Shown here piece by piece: positions 26,045-36,609 of a stretch of 64,000 nt of DNA. Location of the stretch: positions 1 to 64,000 of the forward strand of contig CAVSIA010000043.1 in assembly GCA_963727575.1 (NCBI GenBank), read 5' to 3'. Position 1 is the first letter of the stretch; each line of letters begins with the position of its first letter. The DNA comes from JAHQVI01 sp963727575. Its GTDB lineage: Bacteria > Pseudomonadota > Alphaproteobacteria > Rhizobiales > Rhodomicrobiaceae. The position numbers and the translations under genes are program-made. The notes beneath the pieces were generated by a model. The model searched no databases. It was given only the letters and a program-made list of their open reading frames with translations, and was not told where the DNA came from.

Positions 26045-26989
26045 CGGCGAGCCTCCTCCTGCCGATCGGCATCGGCGCCGCCGTCGTCCTGCTGCTCGCG
26101 GGGGTGCCGCTCTATGCCGATGGGTACGGACTGTCGCTCGGCATCGGCGTCCTGAGCTATGCCGTACTGGCGACTGCCTGGGCGATGTTCTCCGGCCCGA
26201 CGCGCTATATTTCGCTGGCGACGGTGGCGTTCTTCGGCGTCGGCGCCTACACGGTTGCCGTGCTCGGCGAGGTCCTGCCCTGGCCGCTGGTTCTGCTCGC
26301 CGCGGGGCTGAGCGGCGTGCTGCTATCGCTGGTTGTCGGCCTTGCCACCATGCGGCTCGCCGGCGCCTATTTCGTCATCTTCACCTTCGGCCTCACCGAA
26401 CTGATCCGGCAACTCGTCACCTGGTACGAAGTGAAGATCAGCCACACCATCGGGCGCTACGTCTTCCTCGACATCACCCAGGCGGAAATCTATTGGCAGC
26501 TTCTGGCGCTCGGCGCGGCGCTGTTCCTGATCGCCTTCTTGATCGAGCGCTCGCGGCTCGGCTTCACGCTGAAGATCATCGGCGGGGACGAGACGGTCGC
26601 GCGCCATGTCGGCGTCGACGTCACCCGGGTGAAGGTCGGGCTGTTCGCCGCTCAGCGCGCTGTTCATGACGCTGACCGGCGCGATCATGGCGCCCCGCTG
26701 GACCTATATCGATCCGACCATCGCCTTCAACCCCGTGGTCTCGTTCCAGGTGGTGATCATGGCGCTGCTCGGCGGCGTGCAGAAATTCTGGGGACCGCTC
26801 ATCGGCGTCATTCCGCTGACGCTGCTGTTCGAATATCTGAACGCCTATTTCCCCAATCACTTCTCGCTCATTCTCGGCCTCGTGTTCCTGGTCATCGTCT
26901 ATCTGCTGCCGCAAGGTTTTGCCGGCCTGCTGGCGCCTGGAAAGCGCCCCGCCGAACTCCTCCGCCGCCTGAGGGAGAGGACGATATGA
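26041..26989 (+). CDS. livM: Liv-type ABC permease LivM, one frameshift
   Basis: The gene starts MTASLLLPIGIGAAVVLLLA and runs through YISLATVAFFGVGAYTVAVL, AGAYFVIFTFGLTELIRQL and GGDETVARHVGVDVTRVKVG. One extra base near 26650 (GCCGCTC for GCGCTC) breaks the frame, which resumes as MTLTGAIMAPRWTYIDPTIA, VIMALLGGVQKFWGPLIG and VFLVIVYLLPQGFAGLL. The corrected length of about 315 residues suits LivM. It overlaps both neighbours by ATGA, so it is tightly coupled in the operon. Confidence 0.87.
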
Positions 26990-27720
26990 ACGCGGCGCCG
27001 ATCCTCGAAGTTCAGGGCATGCGGAAGGCGTTCGGCGGTCTCGTCGCCGTGCGCGACGTCAGTTTCGCGGTGCAACCCGGCGAAGTCGTCGGCCTGATCG
27101 GCCCGAACGGCTCGGGCAAGACGACGCTCATCAACCTGATGTCGGGCATGATCCGGCCGGACCGCGGAGCCATCCGGCTCGGCGGATGCGACATACGGCG
27201 AACGCCCGTTCACCGGCGCGCAAAGGCGGGCATTGCCCGGACGTTCCAACTGGTCCGCGTGATCGGCGAAATGACCGCGCTCGAAAATGTCGTCGCCGGG
27301 CTTCTAGCCCGCTATGCCGTCGACTGGCATAACGAAGCCCGCGAGGAGGCCGAAGGGCTGCTCGCCCGGGTCGGGCTGCAAGGAAAGGCGAACGTTCCCG
27401 CGTCGGACCTGACCTATGGCGACCAGAAGCGCGTCGAGCTGGCCCGCGCCCTGGCGCTCCGCCCGCGCCTGCTGCTGCTCGACGAATGGCTCGCCGGTCT
27501 CAACGCCGCCGAGCTTCAGGCGGGCATCACGCTGATCGCCTCGGTGACGCATGATGCAATCGCGATCATCATGGTCGAGCACGTCATGGCCGCAATTCAT
27601 TCTCTATGCGGACGGTGCATCGTCATGAGCAGCGGCGCGGTGATCGCCGATGGACCGACCGCCGACGTCATGACCGATCGCCACGTCATCGCCGCCTATC
27701 TCGGAGACGACGATGCTTGA
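26986..27720 (+). CDS. livG: Liv-type ABC ATPase LivG
   Basis: The protein is 244 residues. Walker A is GLIGPNGSGKTTLINL, the LivG-type switch IARTFQLVRVIGEMTALENV follows, the signature is LTYGDQKRVELARALAL, and Walker B reads LLLLDEWLAGLN, with Trp where Pro is more usual after the catalytic Glu. The switch His lies in IIMVEHVMAAIHSL. It powers uptake with LivF. It starts on an ATGA overlap with livM and ends eight bases into livF. Confidence 0.92.
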   Translation: MNAAPILEVQGMRKAFGGLVAVRDVSFAVQPGEVVGLIGPNGSGKTTLINLMSGMIRPDRGAIRLGGCDIRRTPVHRRAKAGIARTFQLVRVIGEMTALENVVAGLLARYAVDWHNEAREEAEGLLARVGLQGKANVPASDLTYGDQKRVELARALALRPRLLLLDEWLAGLNAAELQAGITLIASVTHDAIAIIMVEHVMAAIHSLCGRCIVMSSGAVIADGPTADVMTDRHVIAAYLGDDDA

Positions 27721-28444
27721 GGTCGGCCCGCTCTCGGTCCATTACGGCAAGCATGTCGCGCTCAGCAAGGCCGCGCTGCGCGTCGCGCCCGCCGAGATCG
27801 TCGTCATTCTCGGAGCGAACGGCGCCGGCAAGACCACGCTGCTGAAGTCCATCGCCGGGATCGCGCCGAAACGATCGGGCAGCCGGGTGACCTTCCACGG
27901 CGCCGACATCTCCGGCCTGCCGCCGCATCGGATCGTCGAGACCGGCCTGGTGCTCGTGCCCGAGGGGCGCGGCATCTTCGGCGATTTGACGGTGCGCGAA
28001 AACCTCGAGCTCGGCGCTTTTGCCAAACGCGCGCGCGGCGGCGAGAGGCGCCAGCTCGATCACGTGCTGAGCCTGTTTCCGCGCCTCGCCGAGCGCCTGG
28101 GCCAGACGGCCCGCACCATGAGCGGCGGCGAGCAGCAGATGCTCGCCATCGGCCGCGCGCTGATGTCGAAGCCCGACATTCTGCTGCTCGACGAGCCCTC
28201 GCTTGGCCTTGCGCCCATCGTAACCCGGGAGCTGTTCCGCACCCTGGCGCGCATCCGCGAGGACGGCACCGGCATTCTCCTCGTCGAGCAGAACACAAAG
28301 AAGAGTCTGGAAATCGCCGATCGCGGCTATCTTCTCGAAAACGGCCGCGTAACCGGCGAGGGGACGGCTGAAGCGTTTCGTGCCGATCCGGCATTACGAG
28401 AGGCCTATCTCGGCCTATCCGCCCCAAACGGGAGAACCAGCAAC
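27713..28444 (+). CDS. livF: Liv-type ABC ATPase LivF, no stop before the aldehyde dehydrogenase
   Basis: About 235 residues form a normal LivF: MLEVGPLSVHYGKHVALSKA, Walker A VVILGANGAGKTTLLK, LVPEGRGIFGDLTVRENLEL, signature MSGGEQQMLAIGRALMS, Walker B ILLLDEPSLGLAPI and LLVEQNTKKSLEIADRGYLL. LivF should stop after AYLGLSA, but the frame stays open for ten more codons into the aldehyde dehydrogenase start. Either a base insertion hid the stop (a TGA in another frame lies near 28467), or the two are fused. I give the end as the base before the dehydrogenase ATG. Confidence 0.88.
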
Positions 28445-29898
28445 ATGTTCGACGTCCAGCTTCTGATCGACAACGAGCCGCGGGAGGCCAGCGGTGGCGC
28501 CAGTTTCAGCCGCATGAACCCGCTGACGAAGGGCGAAGCGACCAAGGCCGCGGCCGCGACGGAGGCCGATGCCCGCGCCGCCGCCGCTGCCGCCGCCGCT
28601 GCCTTTCCCGCCTGGGCGCAAGACCGGCCCGACGGAGCGGCGGGCGCTGCTGCTGAAGGCAGCCGATATTCTGGAAGCGCGAACGCCCGACTTCATTTCC
28701 AGGGCGACGCGCGAGACGGGGGCGACCGCGGGGTGGATCGGATTCAACGTCCACCTCGCGGCCGGAATGCTCCGCGAGGCGGCGGCGATGACGACCCAGA
28801 TCGCCGGCGAGGTCATCCCCTCCGACGTCCCCGGCAGTTTCGCCATGGCCGTGCGCCAGCCGGTCGGGGTCGTGCTCGCCATCGCGCCATGGAATGCGCC
28901 GGTCATTCTCGGCGTCCGGTCCATCGCCATGCCGCTCGCCTGCGGCAACACCGTGGTCTTCAAGGCGTCCGAGCTTTGTCCGGCTACGCATCATCTGATC
29001 GGCGAAGTGCTCAAGGATGCCGGCTTTCCCGCAGGCGTCGTCAATGTGATCACCAACGCCCCGGACGACGCGCCCGAAATCGTCGAGGTCCTGATCGCCC
29101 ATCCGGCGGTGCGCCGCGTCAACTTCACCGGCTCCACCCGTGTCGGGCGCATCGTCGCGATGACGGCCGCCCCGTATCTGAAGCCGGTGCTGCTCGAACT
29201 CGGCGGGAAAGCGCCGATGGTCGTGCTCGACGATGCCGATCTCGAAGCGGCCGTGGAGGCCGCCGCGTTCGGCGCCTTCATGAACCAGGGCCAGATCTGC
29301 ATGTCGACGGAACGCCTTGTCGTCGACGACCGGATCGCCGACGCCTTCGTAGCGACGTTCGCGGCCAAGGCGGCGAGCCTGCTCGCGGGCGATCCGGCCA
29401 AGGCCGAGGTCGTGCTCGGCTCGGTGGTCAACGTCGAGGCGATCAAGCGGCTGTCGCGAGCTTCTGGCCGACGCGCAAGCGAAGGGCGCCAAAGTGGTCG
29501 CCGGCGGCGGGATCGAGGGGACGATCATGCAGGCCACCGTGCTCGATAAGGTCAGCTCGTCCATGCGCATCTACAACGAGGAGTCGTTCGGTCCGGTGGT
29601 TTCGGTCATCCGGGTGGACGGCGACGAGGAGGCGATCCGCGTGGCGAACGACACGGAATACGGGCTGTCGGCATCCGTGTTCAGCCGCGACATCAGCCGG
29701 GCCATGGCCGTGGCGCAGCGCATCGAAAGCGGCATCTGCCATATCAACGGCCCGACCGTTCACGACGAGGCGCAAATGCCGTTCGGCGGCGTCAAAGCCT
29801 CCGGCTACGGACGGTTCGGCGGCAAGGCGGCGATCCACGAATTCACCGAGCTGCGCTGGATCACCATCCAGAACGGGCCGAGACATTACCCTTTCTAG
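28445..29898 (+). CDS. Aromatic aldehyde dehydrogenase (vanillin/salicylaldehyde type), two frameshifts
   Basis: Corrected, the protein is about 483 residues. MFDVQLLIDNEPREASGGAS leads in, VVLAIAPWNAPVILGVRSIA is the Rossmann entry, NFTGSTRVGR the NAD loop, and LLELGGKAPMVVLDDADL holds the general-base Glu. FMNQGQICMSTERLVVDD carries the catalytic Cys, and EEESFGPVVSV-like and GPTVHDEAQMPFGGVKASGY close it. The QICMSTER and PTVHDEAQMPFGG blocks mark the vanillin/salicylaldehyde/benzaldehyde dehydrogenase branch. One extra base lies near 28622 (GCGCAAGACC) and one near 29456 (TCGCGAG). It is the last gene of the Liv operon, consistent with aryl aldehyde oxidation feeding PobA. Confidence 0.87.
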
Positions 29899-29937
29899 AG
29901 CGAGCCAAGACGGCATCTCTCGCGACGAACTCAGACG

Positions 29938-30010
29938 AAATCCCCGCGCCGGCGGGATCCAGTAACATTGTGAGTCTGTGGCGGACTAGGTCCCCGTTTT
30001 CACGGGAATT
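29938..30010. repeat. REP-like palindromic element, copy 2
   Basis: AAATCCCCGCGCCGGCGGGA with TCCAGTA, then about 20 bases, then a diverged arm (GACTAGGTCCCCGTTTTCACGGGAATTT read in parts). It is the most diverged of the three full copies. It sits between convergent aldehyde dehydrogenase and porin genes. Confidence 0.7.
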
Positions 30011-30034
30011 TCGACCGGAGACTCGGTCGCATCT

Positions 30035-30068
30035 AAAAAAGGCCGCCCCCTGGAAGAGACGGCCCTTT
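30035..30068 (-). terminator. Rho-independent terminator of the porin gene
   Basis: On the minus strand AAAGGGCCG pairs with CGGCC, which runs straight into TTTTTTAG. It begins 28 bases after the porin stop. Confidence 0.75.
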
Positions 30069-30096
30069 CGCATACGCAAGCCAGGGAAAGGCAGCG

Positions 30097-31416
30097 TCAG
30101 AACTTGATCCGTGAGCCAACGATCACGGCGTAATAATCCTCGAGATTCGCGCTGGCCGACCCGGCATCGTCCAGATCGCTCACCGTCACATCGGCGCTGT
30201 AGTGCTCGACGATGCCGTAAATGTCGAGGCCCGCCGCATCGAAGCTCTGGACGACTCCGAACGTCATGCGCTCGATATCGGCGTCGCTGACATAGTCGTC
30301 CGTGCTCCCGTCCCCGCCGACATTCGCGCCGATGAGGTTGGCCGAAAGCCCCGTGCTCGCCATGTTCTCGAAACGCCCATATCCGCCATAGATGGTCGTA
30401 TTGCCGTAGGACATGAAATTCTTTTCGATGCCCAGGAAGCCCTGGATCGAATGCCCGGTATCCTCGAGCGTTTGTCCGGCAAGCGTGCGCTCATAGTCGC
30501 GCTGCGCCGCCCAGACGGTGAGGAAGATGCCGGTCGGCAGATCCTTGATCGAGGCGATGCCTTTAAGCTCCTCGAACTTGCTCAGGAGGCCGGCCGCGCC
30601 GAGCGGCTCCGCGTCATAATTGTAGTAGTCGATGGCGGTGTTGAACTGGAAGCGGTCGGTCTTGGTGAAATATCTCGCGCCGACCTCCCAGATATCGTCG
30701 TCACCGACCAGGGCAGTGACGCCGAAGCCGCCGAAAGTCGGGCTGTCATAGCGCAGATAATCGTTGCGCCGCGGCCCATTGCCGAGGAGCTGCCCCCAGG
30801 AGAAGCCGGCGGTGGATCCGGCCGAGGTCATCAGGCTGAAACCGTCGGCATACGGACCGCCATCGGTGTTGAAGGTGTTGGCAACCTGGAACGGCACGGA
30901 TACCGCGTCGTTGAAGGAATAGTTCTGGCCGATGGAGACGCGGCCGAGCTGCTCATTATCGATGTAGAGATTGCTGATGCGGACCTGAATGCTCGACTCA
31001 CCGAACCCTTCATCGCCGCCGGGCGGCGGCGCGGCGCCGTTCGGGTCGAATTGCGACACGACCGAGGAGAGCGAATCGTTGATGTCGAGCTGCATGACAT
31101 AGCCGGCGGTCCAGCCGGGCTTCATGATCGCCTTGCCTTCGAAGCCGATGCGCGAGGTGTTGATGGCGTTGTCGACGACGTAGCTGTCGGAATTGACGCC
31201 GTCATCCCAGCTCAGCAGCGCCCGGCTGACCTGGCCCGTCACGGTCAGCGAGACGGTCCGGTTGCCCTTGTGCGTAACGGTCGCCTCCAGCTCCGACACG
31301 CGATCTTCGAGATCGGCGCAGCATCCGCCGAGATCGGCCGCATTGGCGGCGCCCTGTCCGATGCCGAGCATCGCGATCGCCGCCGCAGCCGCTAAGCCGC
31401 TTCTTCCGATTGACAT
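30097..31416 (-). CDS. Outer-membrane porin (alphaproteobacterial type)
   Basis: The protein is 439 residues. The signal peptide MSIGRSGLAAAAAIAMLGIG ends near ANA-AD. A short coiled stretch CCADLEDRVSELEATV follows, as in porins with a periplasmic N-terminal helix. The rest alternates polar and hydrophobic residues typical of beta strands, with aromatic girdles and a terminal Phe (GSRIKF), the signal for outer-membrane assembly. An acidic loop (DPNGAAPPPGGDEGFGE) may be the pore constriction. GGGGG lies just upstream of the start. It probably gives aromatic acids access to the periplasm. Confidence 0.87.
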   Translation of the reverse strand: MSIGRSGLAAAAAIAMLGIGQGAANAADLGGCCADLEDRVSELEATVTHKGNRTVSLTVTGQVSRALLSWDDGVNSDSYVVDNAINTSRIGFEGKAIMKPGWTAGYVMQLDINDSLSSVVSQFDPNGAAPPPGGDEGFGESSIQVRISNLYIDNEQLGRVSIGQNYSFNDAVSVPFQVANTFNTDGGPYADGFSLMTSAGSTAGFSWGQLLGNGPRRNDYLRYDSPTFGGFGVTALVGDDDIWEVGARYFTKTDRFQFNTAIDYYNYDAEPLGAAGLLSKFEELKGIASIKDLPTGIFLTVWAAQRDYERTLAGQTLEDTGHSIQGFLGIEKNFMSYGNTTIYGGYGRFENMASTGLSANLIGANVGGDGSTDDYVSDADIERMTFGVVQSFDAAGLDIYGIVEHYSADVTVSDLDDAGSASANLEDYYAVIVGSRIKF

Positions 31417-31732
31417 AACAGTTCCCCCCACCGGGCCGCGCTAGGCGGCGCAGTTCGTTCCCTGATGATTAGCCGTACCGGCTCGGCTGTTCTTTCGGAC
31501 GGTTTGCCGGCGGCGTTTCGTCCCAAGAAGCATCAAAGGGGAACGAATGGAGAGCTGTCAATTGACCGCCCACGGATGAGGTGCGCTTACCGCACCGCGG
31601 TCACGACATGCGCTTCATAAGGGGGTTTCGGGCCGATTTACCGCAATTACGCCGGAACTATGCGCCGATCTGTGGCGAATTTACCCGCCGGCCGGCACAG
31701 CGATTTGCACGCCCGGCCAGCGCATAGAGAGA
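31417..31732. other. Intergenic, porin promoter region
   Basis: About 316 bases lie between the PcaR-like gene and the porin gene, both on the minus strand. No coding signal is seen. It must hold the porin promoter; no clear operator palindrome is visible. Confidence 0.4.
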
Positions 31733-32515
31733 CTAGGGCCGGATCAGCGGACGCAGGTCTTTCTGGATGTCCATCAGCGCCGGCAGGAAGCGCCCGGGCA
31801 TCTCGCTTGCCTGCATGCGCGCCGGCGATGATGCGACGTTGACCGCCGCGACCGTGGCTCCGCTGCTGTTGAAGATCGGCACACTGATCGAAATCAGTCC
31901 GACTTCGAGCTCCCGGTCGATGACGCAATAGCCCTTGCGCCGGACGTCGTCGAGAATCTCTTCCAGCTCGTCGAGCCCGGTGTGTGTCCAGGGCGTCAGC
32001 CGGGGCCGCTCCATGCGATTGAGCCGCCTCATCGCCTCGGCGGGCTCCAGTGCCGCCAGCAGCACACGCCCCATCGAGGTGCAATAGACCGGCAGCCGCG
32101 TCCCGATGCACAGCCCTGCCGACATGATCCGCTTGGTCGCCGCGCGGGCGAGATAGACGATCTCGTCGCCTTCGAGGATCGCGGCCGAGCAGGATTCGTG
32201 CATCCGCTCGCTGAGATGTTCGAGGAACGGCTGGAAGAGCTGCGGCAGCGAGGCCGACAGAAGATAGGCATAGCCGAGCCGGAGCACGCGCGGCGCCAGC
32301 GTGAACAGCTTGCCGTCGTAATTGGCGTAGCCGAGCTTGTGCAGCGTCAGCAGGCAGCGGCGGGCGGCTGCACGCGAGAGCCCCGTCTTCAGCGCCACAT
32401 CCGCGCTCGTCAGACGCTCATGCTCATCATCGAAGCACTCGATGACAGCAAGGCCCTTTTGCAGTCCGAGGATGAAATCCTTGTCTTCGCGCTCCCTGAC
32501 CGGTTCCGGTATCAT
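31733..32515 (-). CDS. pcaR: IclR-family regulator of the beta-ketoadipate genes (PcaR-like)
   Basis: The protein is 260 residues. The N-terminal winged helix contains FILGLQKGLAVIECFDDEHE, LTSADVALKTGLSRAAARRC and LLTLHKLGYANYDGKLFTLA. The C-terminal IclR effector domain has HESCSAAILEGDEIVYLARA, TRLPVYCTSMGRVLLAAL, LDELEEILDDVRRKGYCVID and VPIFNSSGATVAAVNVASS. This pattern is the PcaR/PobR subgroup that senses beta-ketoadipate or related acids. It is divergent from pcaF across 504 bases containing a 15-bp palindrome. An upstream TTG reading of seven codons is possible; ATG 32515 is preferred. Confidence 0.85.
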   Translation of the reverse strand: MIPEPVREREDKDFILGLQKGLAVIECFDDEHERLTSADVALKTGLSRAAARRCLLTLHKLGYANYDGKLFTLAPRVLRLGYAYLLSASLPQLFQPFLEHLSERMHESCSAAILEGDEIVYLARAATKRIMSAGLCIGTRLPVYCTSMGRVLLAALEPAEAMRRLNRMERPRLTPWTHTGLDELEEILDDVRRKGYCVIDRELEVGLISISVPIFNSSGATVAAVNVASSPARMQASEMPGRFLPALMDIQKDLRPLIRP

Positions 32516-33019
32516 CGTTTCCACCCCGCGCCCCAACTTCGCATTTTTTAGCTTTTCTGGCGTTGGTGCGCATAGTTTACATCATCGTCCGGCTCGGTAC
32601 AAAAAGGCGGCGTGCCATAACAGTTGTGACGGATGGTGCGCCTATGGCCGGTGTGCCAGGCGGGCGGCAGCGTATGGACCCTGCGGGAACCGCGGCAGAT
32701 GGCCTTCAGACGTGCGAGCCGAACCTTCAAGCATTAGCATCCGGCCAGTCGAGCATCGCTTCTTTTGAATTTGATGTATACAAGACTTTGGATCCGCGGT
32801 GCGCATGGCGCACAAGATCCCCGCCGCCAGCGAGCGCGCCGCCGCTACCTTCCCCCCGAGGCTCGCGGACCGGACACCGCCGGGAATCGCAGGGACTTCC
32901 CGGCCGCGCGGCCATATGCCATTTTAATTGCCGGAGGCGCGCCGCCGAATGCGGCGCGATGCGTCCGCGCGCAATGCCGGCCGGGGCCGATGCTGCGACG
33001 GAAACAAAGGAAGACGGGA
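32516..33019. promoter_or_regulatory. pcaR-pcaF divergent control region with candidate PcaR operator (site 2)
   Basis: This 504-base non-coding stretch separates pcaR and pcaF. It contains GTGCGCATGGCGCAC at 32799-32813, a perfect 6-bp inverted repeat with 3-base spacer. A half-site, GTGCGCATAG, lies at 32566, 51 bases from the pcaR start, possibly for autoregulation. A ribosome site is weak before pcaF (AAGACGGGA). No convincing gene is seen here, although a frame upstream of pcaF stays open. Confidence 0.5.
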
Positions 33020-34219
<1,200 letters not shown>

Positions 34220-34243
34220 CGGACACGCCTCCGACCGGTGCCG

Positions 34244-35419
34244 CTAATAGATCAGCGGCAAGCCGACATAGTTCTCCGCAAGGCTTTGCGAGGCGGCGCG
34301 CGAGCTGGTCACATAGGCCAGCTCCGCCCCCTGGACGCGTCGGTCGAATTCGGTGTCGCTGTCGAAGCGGTGCAGCATCGACGTCATCCACCACGAGAAG
34401 CGCTGCACCTTCCAGATGCGGTCGAGGCAGATCGCCGAATAGGCGTTGATCAGCTCCTCATCGCCACTCCGATAGAACCGCGCCAGCGCCTCGGCGAGCA
34501 CGCGCACATCGGCGACCGCCAGATTGAGGCCCTTCGCCCCCGTCGGCGGCACGATATGCGCCGCGTCACCCGCCAGAAACAGCCGGCCGAAACGCATCGG
34601 CTCGGCAACGAAGCTGCGCAGCGGCGCGATGCCTTTCTGCAGCACCGGCCCTTCCGCAATGGTCCAGCCGTCGCCGGTCTCCAGCCGCCGGTGCAGCTCC
34701 TCCCAGATCCGCTCGTCGGGCCATTCGGCGATGTCCTCGTCCGCCCGGCATTGCAGATAGAGCCGCGTCAACTCGGGCGAGCGCATGCTGTAGAGCGCAA
34801 AGCCGCGCTCGTGATTGGCATAGACCAGCTCCTCATGGGTGGTCGGCGCATCGGCGAGGATGCCGAGCCAGCCGAACGGGTAGACGCGTTCGTAGATGCT
34901 CAGCAACTCGGCCGGGACGGTCGCGCGGCTGACACCGTGAAAGCCGTCGCAGCCGGCGATGAAATCGCATCGCAGCTCGTGGGACTGCCCGTCCTTGCGG
35001 TAGCGGATCGCGGGACGGTCGCTGTCGAGATCGTCGAGGCTGGTGTCCTCGACCTCGAAGACGATCTCGGCGCCCGCCGCCCGCCGGGCCGCGAGCAGGT
35101 CCTTGACCACCTCATGCTGCCCATAAATGGTGACGGTCTTGCCGGTCAGCTCGGCGAAATCGATGTGGTGACGGCGGCCGCCGAAGGAAAACTGGACACC
35201 GTCATGCACCAGCCGCTCCCGATGCATCCGCTCGCCGATCCCCATCTCCTCCAGCGTGTCGACCGTGCCCTGCTCCAGGACGCCGGCGCGCACGCGGGAG
35301 ACGACGTAGTCCTCGCTGCGGTTCTCGACGATGACCGAGGAGATGCCGCGCAGGTAAAGCAGATGCGAAAGGAAAAGGCCCGCCGGTCCGGCGCCCACGA
35401 TCCCGACCTGGGTTTTCAT
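34244..35419 (-). CDS. pobA: 4-hydroxybenzoate 3-monooxygenase
   Basis: The protein is 391 residues, exactly the PobA size. MKTQVGIVGAGPAGLFLSHL holds the FAD GxGxxG. SRVRAGVLEQGTVDTLEEMG, CDFIAGCDGFHGVSRATVP (the DG motif for NAD(P)H and FAD) and LFLAGDAAHIVPPTGAKGLN follow. YLQCRADED and the Tyr-rich TRLYLQC region line the substrate pocket. It hydroxylates 4-hydroxybenzoate to protocatechuate with NADPH and O2. It is divergent from an AraC activator, the usual pobA-pobR arrangement. Confidence 0.95.
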   Translation of the reverse strand: MKTQVGIVGAGPAGLFLSHLLYLRGISSVIVENRSEDYVVSRVRAGVLEQGTVDTLEEMGIGERMHRERLVHDGVQFSFGGRRHHIDFAELTGKTVTIYGQHEVVKDLLAARRAAGAEIVFEVEDTSLDDLDSDRPAIRYRKDGQSHELRCDFIAGCDGFHGVSRATVPAELLSIYERVYPFGWLGILADAPTTHEELVYANHERGFALYSMRSPELTRLYLQCRADEDIAEWPDERIWEELHRRLETGDGWTIAEGPVLQKGIAPLRSFVAEPMRFGRLFLAGDAAHIVPPTGAKGLNLAVADVRVLAEALARFYRSGDEELINAYSAICLDRIWKVQRFSWWMTSMLHRFDSDTEFDRRVQGAELAYVTSSRAASQSLAENYVGLPLIY

Positions 35420-35510
35420 CGCTCACCTCCCTACGGACGATCTTCACACATTATAAGGAGCGTTCGGTCTTCCGCTGAAGACACGCAACCGGACAAAGAC
35501 ATGGATAAAT

Positions 35511-35559
35511 CCGGGTCTTTTCCTTAGGATGAGCGCTGGGACAGCCGGAAAAGTCCCGG
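35511..35559. promoter_or_regulatory. Candidate AraC operator between pobA and its regulator
   Basis: CCGGGTCTTTTCC (35511-35523) and GGAAAAGTCCCGG (35547-35559) form an inverted repeat matching at 12 of 13 positions, 23 bases apart, just before the AraC start at 35590. The position and two-site form suit PobR-type control. Confidence 0.45.
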
Positions 35560-35589
35560 AACCATTGGATTTTCCTTTACCAGCCGGCC

Positions 35590-36478
35590 ATGCTTGTCAA
35601 CGCTCAGATCCCGGCCTTCCAGCTCTATGGCGACATCCACGCCGACGCTCAGCCGCGCTTCGTCCATGCCGAGCGAATTTGCACGCGCGCCCGCGTTCAT
35701 AACTGGTTTATCGACGTCCACCGCCACCCGGATCTGGCCCAGGCGCTGTATCTGAGCCGCGGCGAGGCGGTCGCGAGCGTCGACGGCGAACGCGAGCGGC
35801 TGACCGCCCCGGCCCTGGTATGGGTGCCGATCGAGGTGCCGCATGGCTATGAGTTCACGCCCGGCTCCGACGGCTTCGTGGTGACGATTTCGCAGGACTT
35901 CCTGACCGGCGATCCTGTCGGCCGAGACGCGGCAGGAGCTGGACGGGGCGATCGAGGCGCCGTTCTTCACCGCGCTCGATCCCGGCGAGGAAACCGGCAT
36001 CGATCCGCTCGCCTGTTTCCAGGGGATCGATCACGCGGTCGGCCTCGGTGGCGCGGCAGTGCGCACGATCGTCGAAGCGCAACTGAAGCTGCTGCTTGCA
36101 CTGATCGCGCGGCTGCGCGCCGCGCATGGCTTTGCCGCACGGTCTCAATCGCCCGACGCCGGATTGGTGCGCCGCTTCCGTCACCTCGTCGAATTGCACT
36201 TCCGCCGGCATATGCCAATGGCCGACTATGCAAAAGCGCTCGGCATTTCGGAAGATCGACTGCACGCTATCGCCAGCCGGATGGCCGGTGTTCCGCCGAA
36301 GGAGATCGTGCAGCGCCGATTGCTGCTCGAGGCAAAGCGGCATCTGCTCTATACCAATATGACGGCCAAGGAGATCGCTTACGAGCTCGGCTTTCACGAT
36401 CCGGCGTATTTCTCGCGCTTCTTCGCCAGGCGCGCCGGGTTGGCGCCGACCGCCTATCGCGGCAAAGAGACGGGTTAG
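35590..36478 (+). CDS. pobR: AraC-family activator of pobA (PobR-like), one frameshift
   Basis: Corrected, about 295 residues. The N-terminal sensor is cupin-like: MLVNAQIPAFQLYGDIHADA, HNWFIDVHRHPDLAQALYLS and LVWVPIEVPHGYEFTPGSDG. After one extra base near 35930 the frame resumes and ends with the double helix-turn-helix ADYAKALGISEDRLHAIAS and AKEIAYELGFHDPAYFSRFF. It lies divergent from pobA and upstream of pcaHGBC. PobR-type regulators of this family answer to 4-hydroxybenzoate. The gene symbol is assigned from position and family. Confidence 0.75.
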
Positions 36479-36509
36479 CGCGCCGGAGAAACCAGGTTTC
36501 GTTGTTGCG

Positions 36510-36524
36510 GTGCGGAATGCGCCC
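36510..36524. promoter_or_regulatory. Candidate PcaR operator (site 3) upstream of pcaH
   Basis: GTGCGGAATGCGCCC follows the pattern GTKCG-N5-CGMAC with one mismatch and lies 100 bases upstream of the chosen pcaH start. It is the weakest of the three sites. Confidence 0.35.
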
Positions 36525-36609
36525 GTCGTCATGCTTTTCAATCCCCGCCGAACCGGGCACAATGAGCCGCAAAACAGGTCCAAGAATGTCCCAAGGAAGC
36601 ACACCTCTC

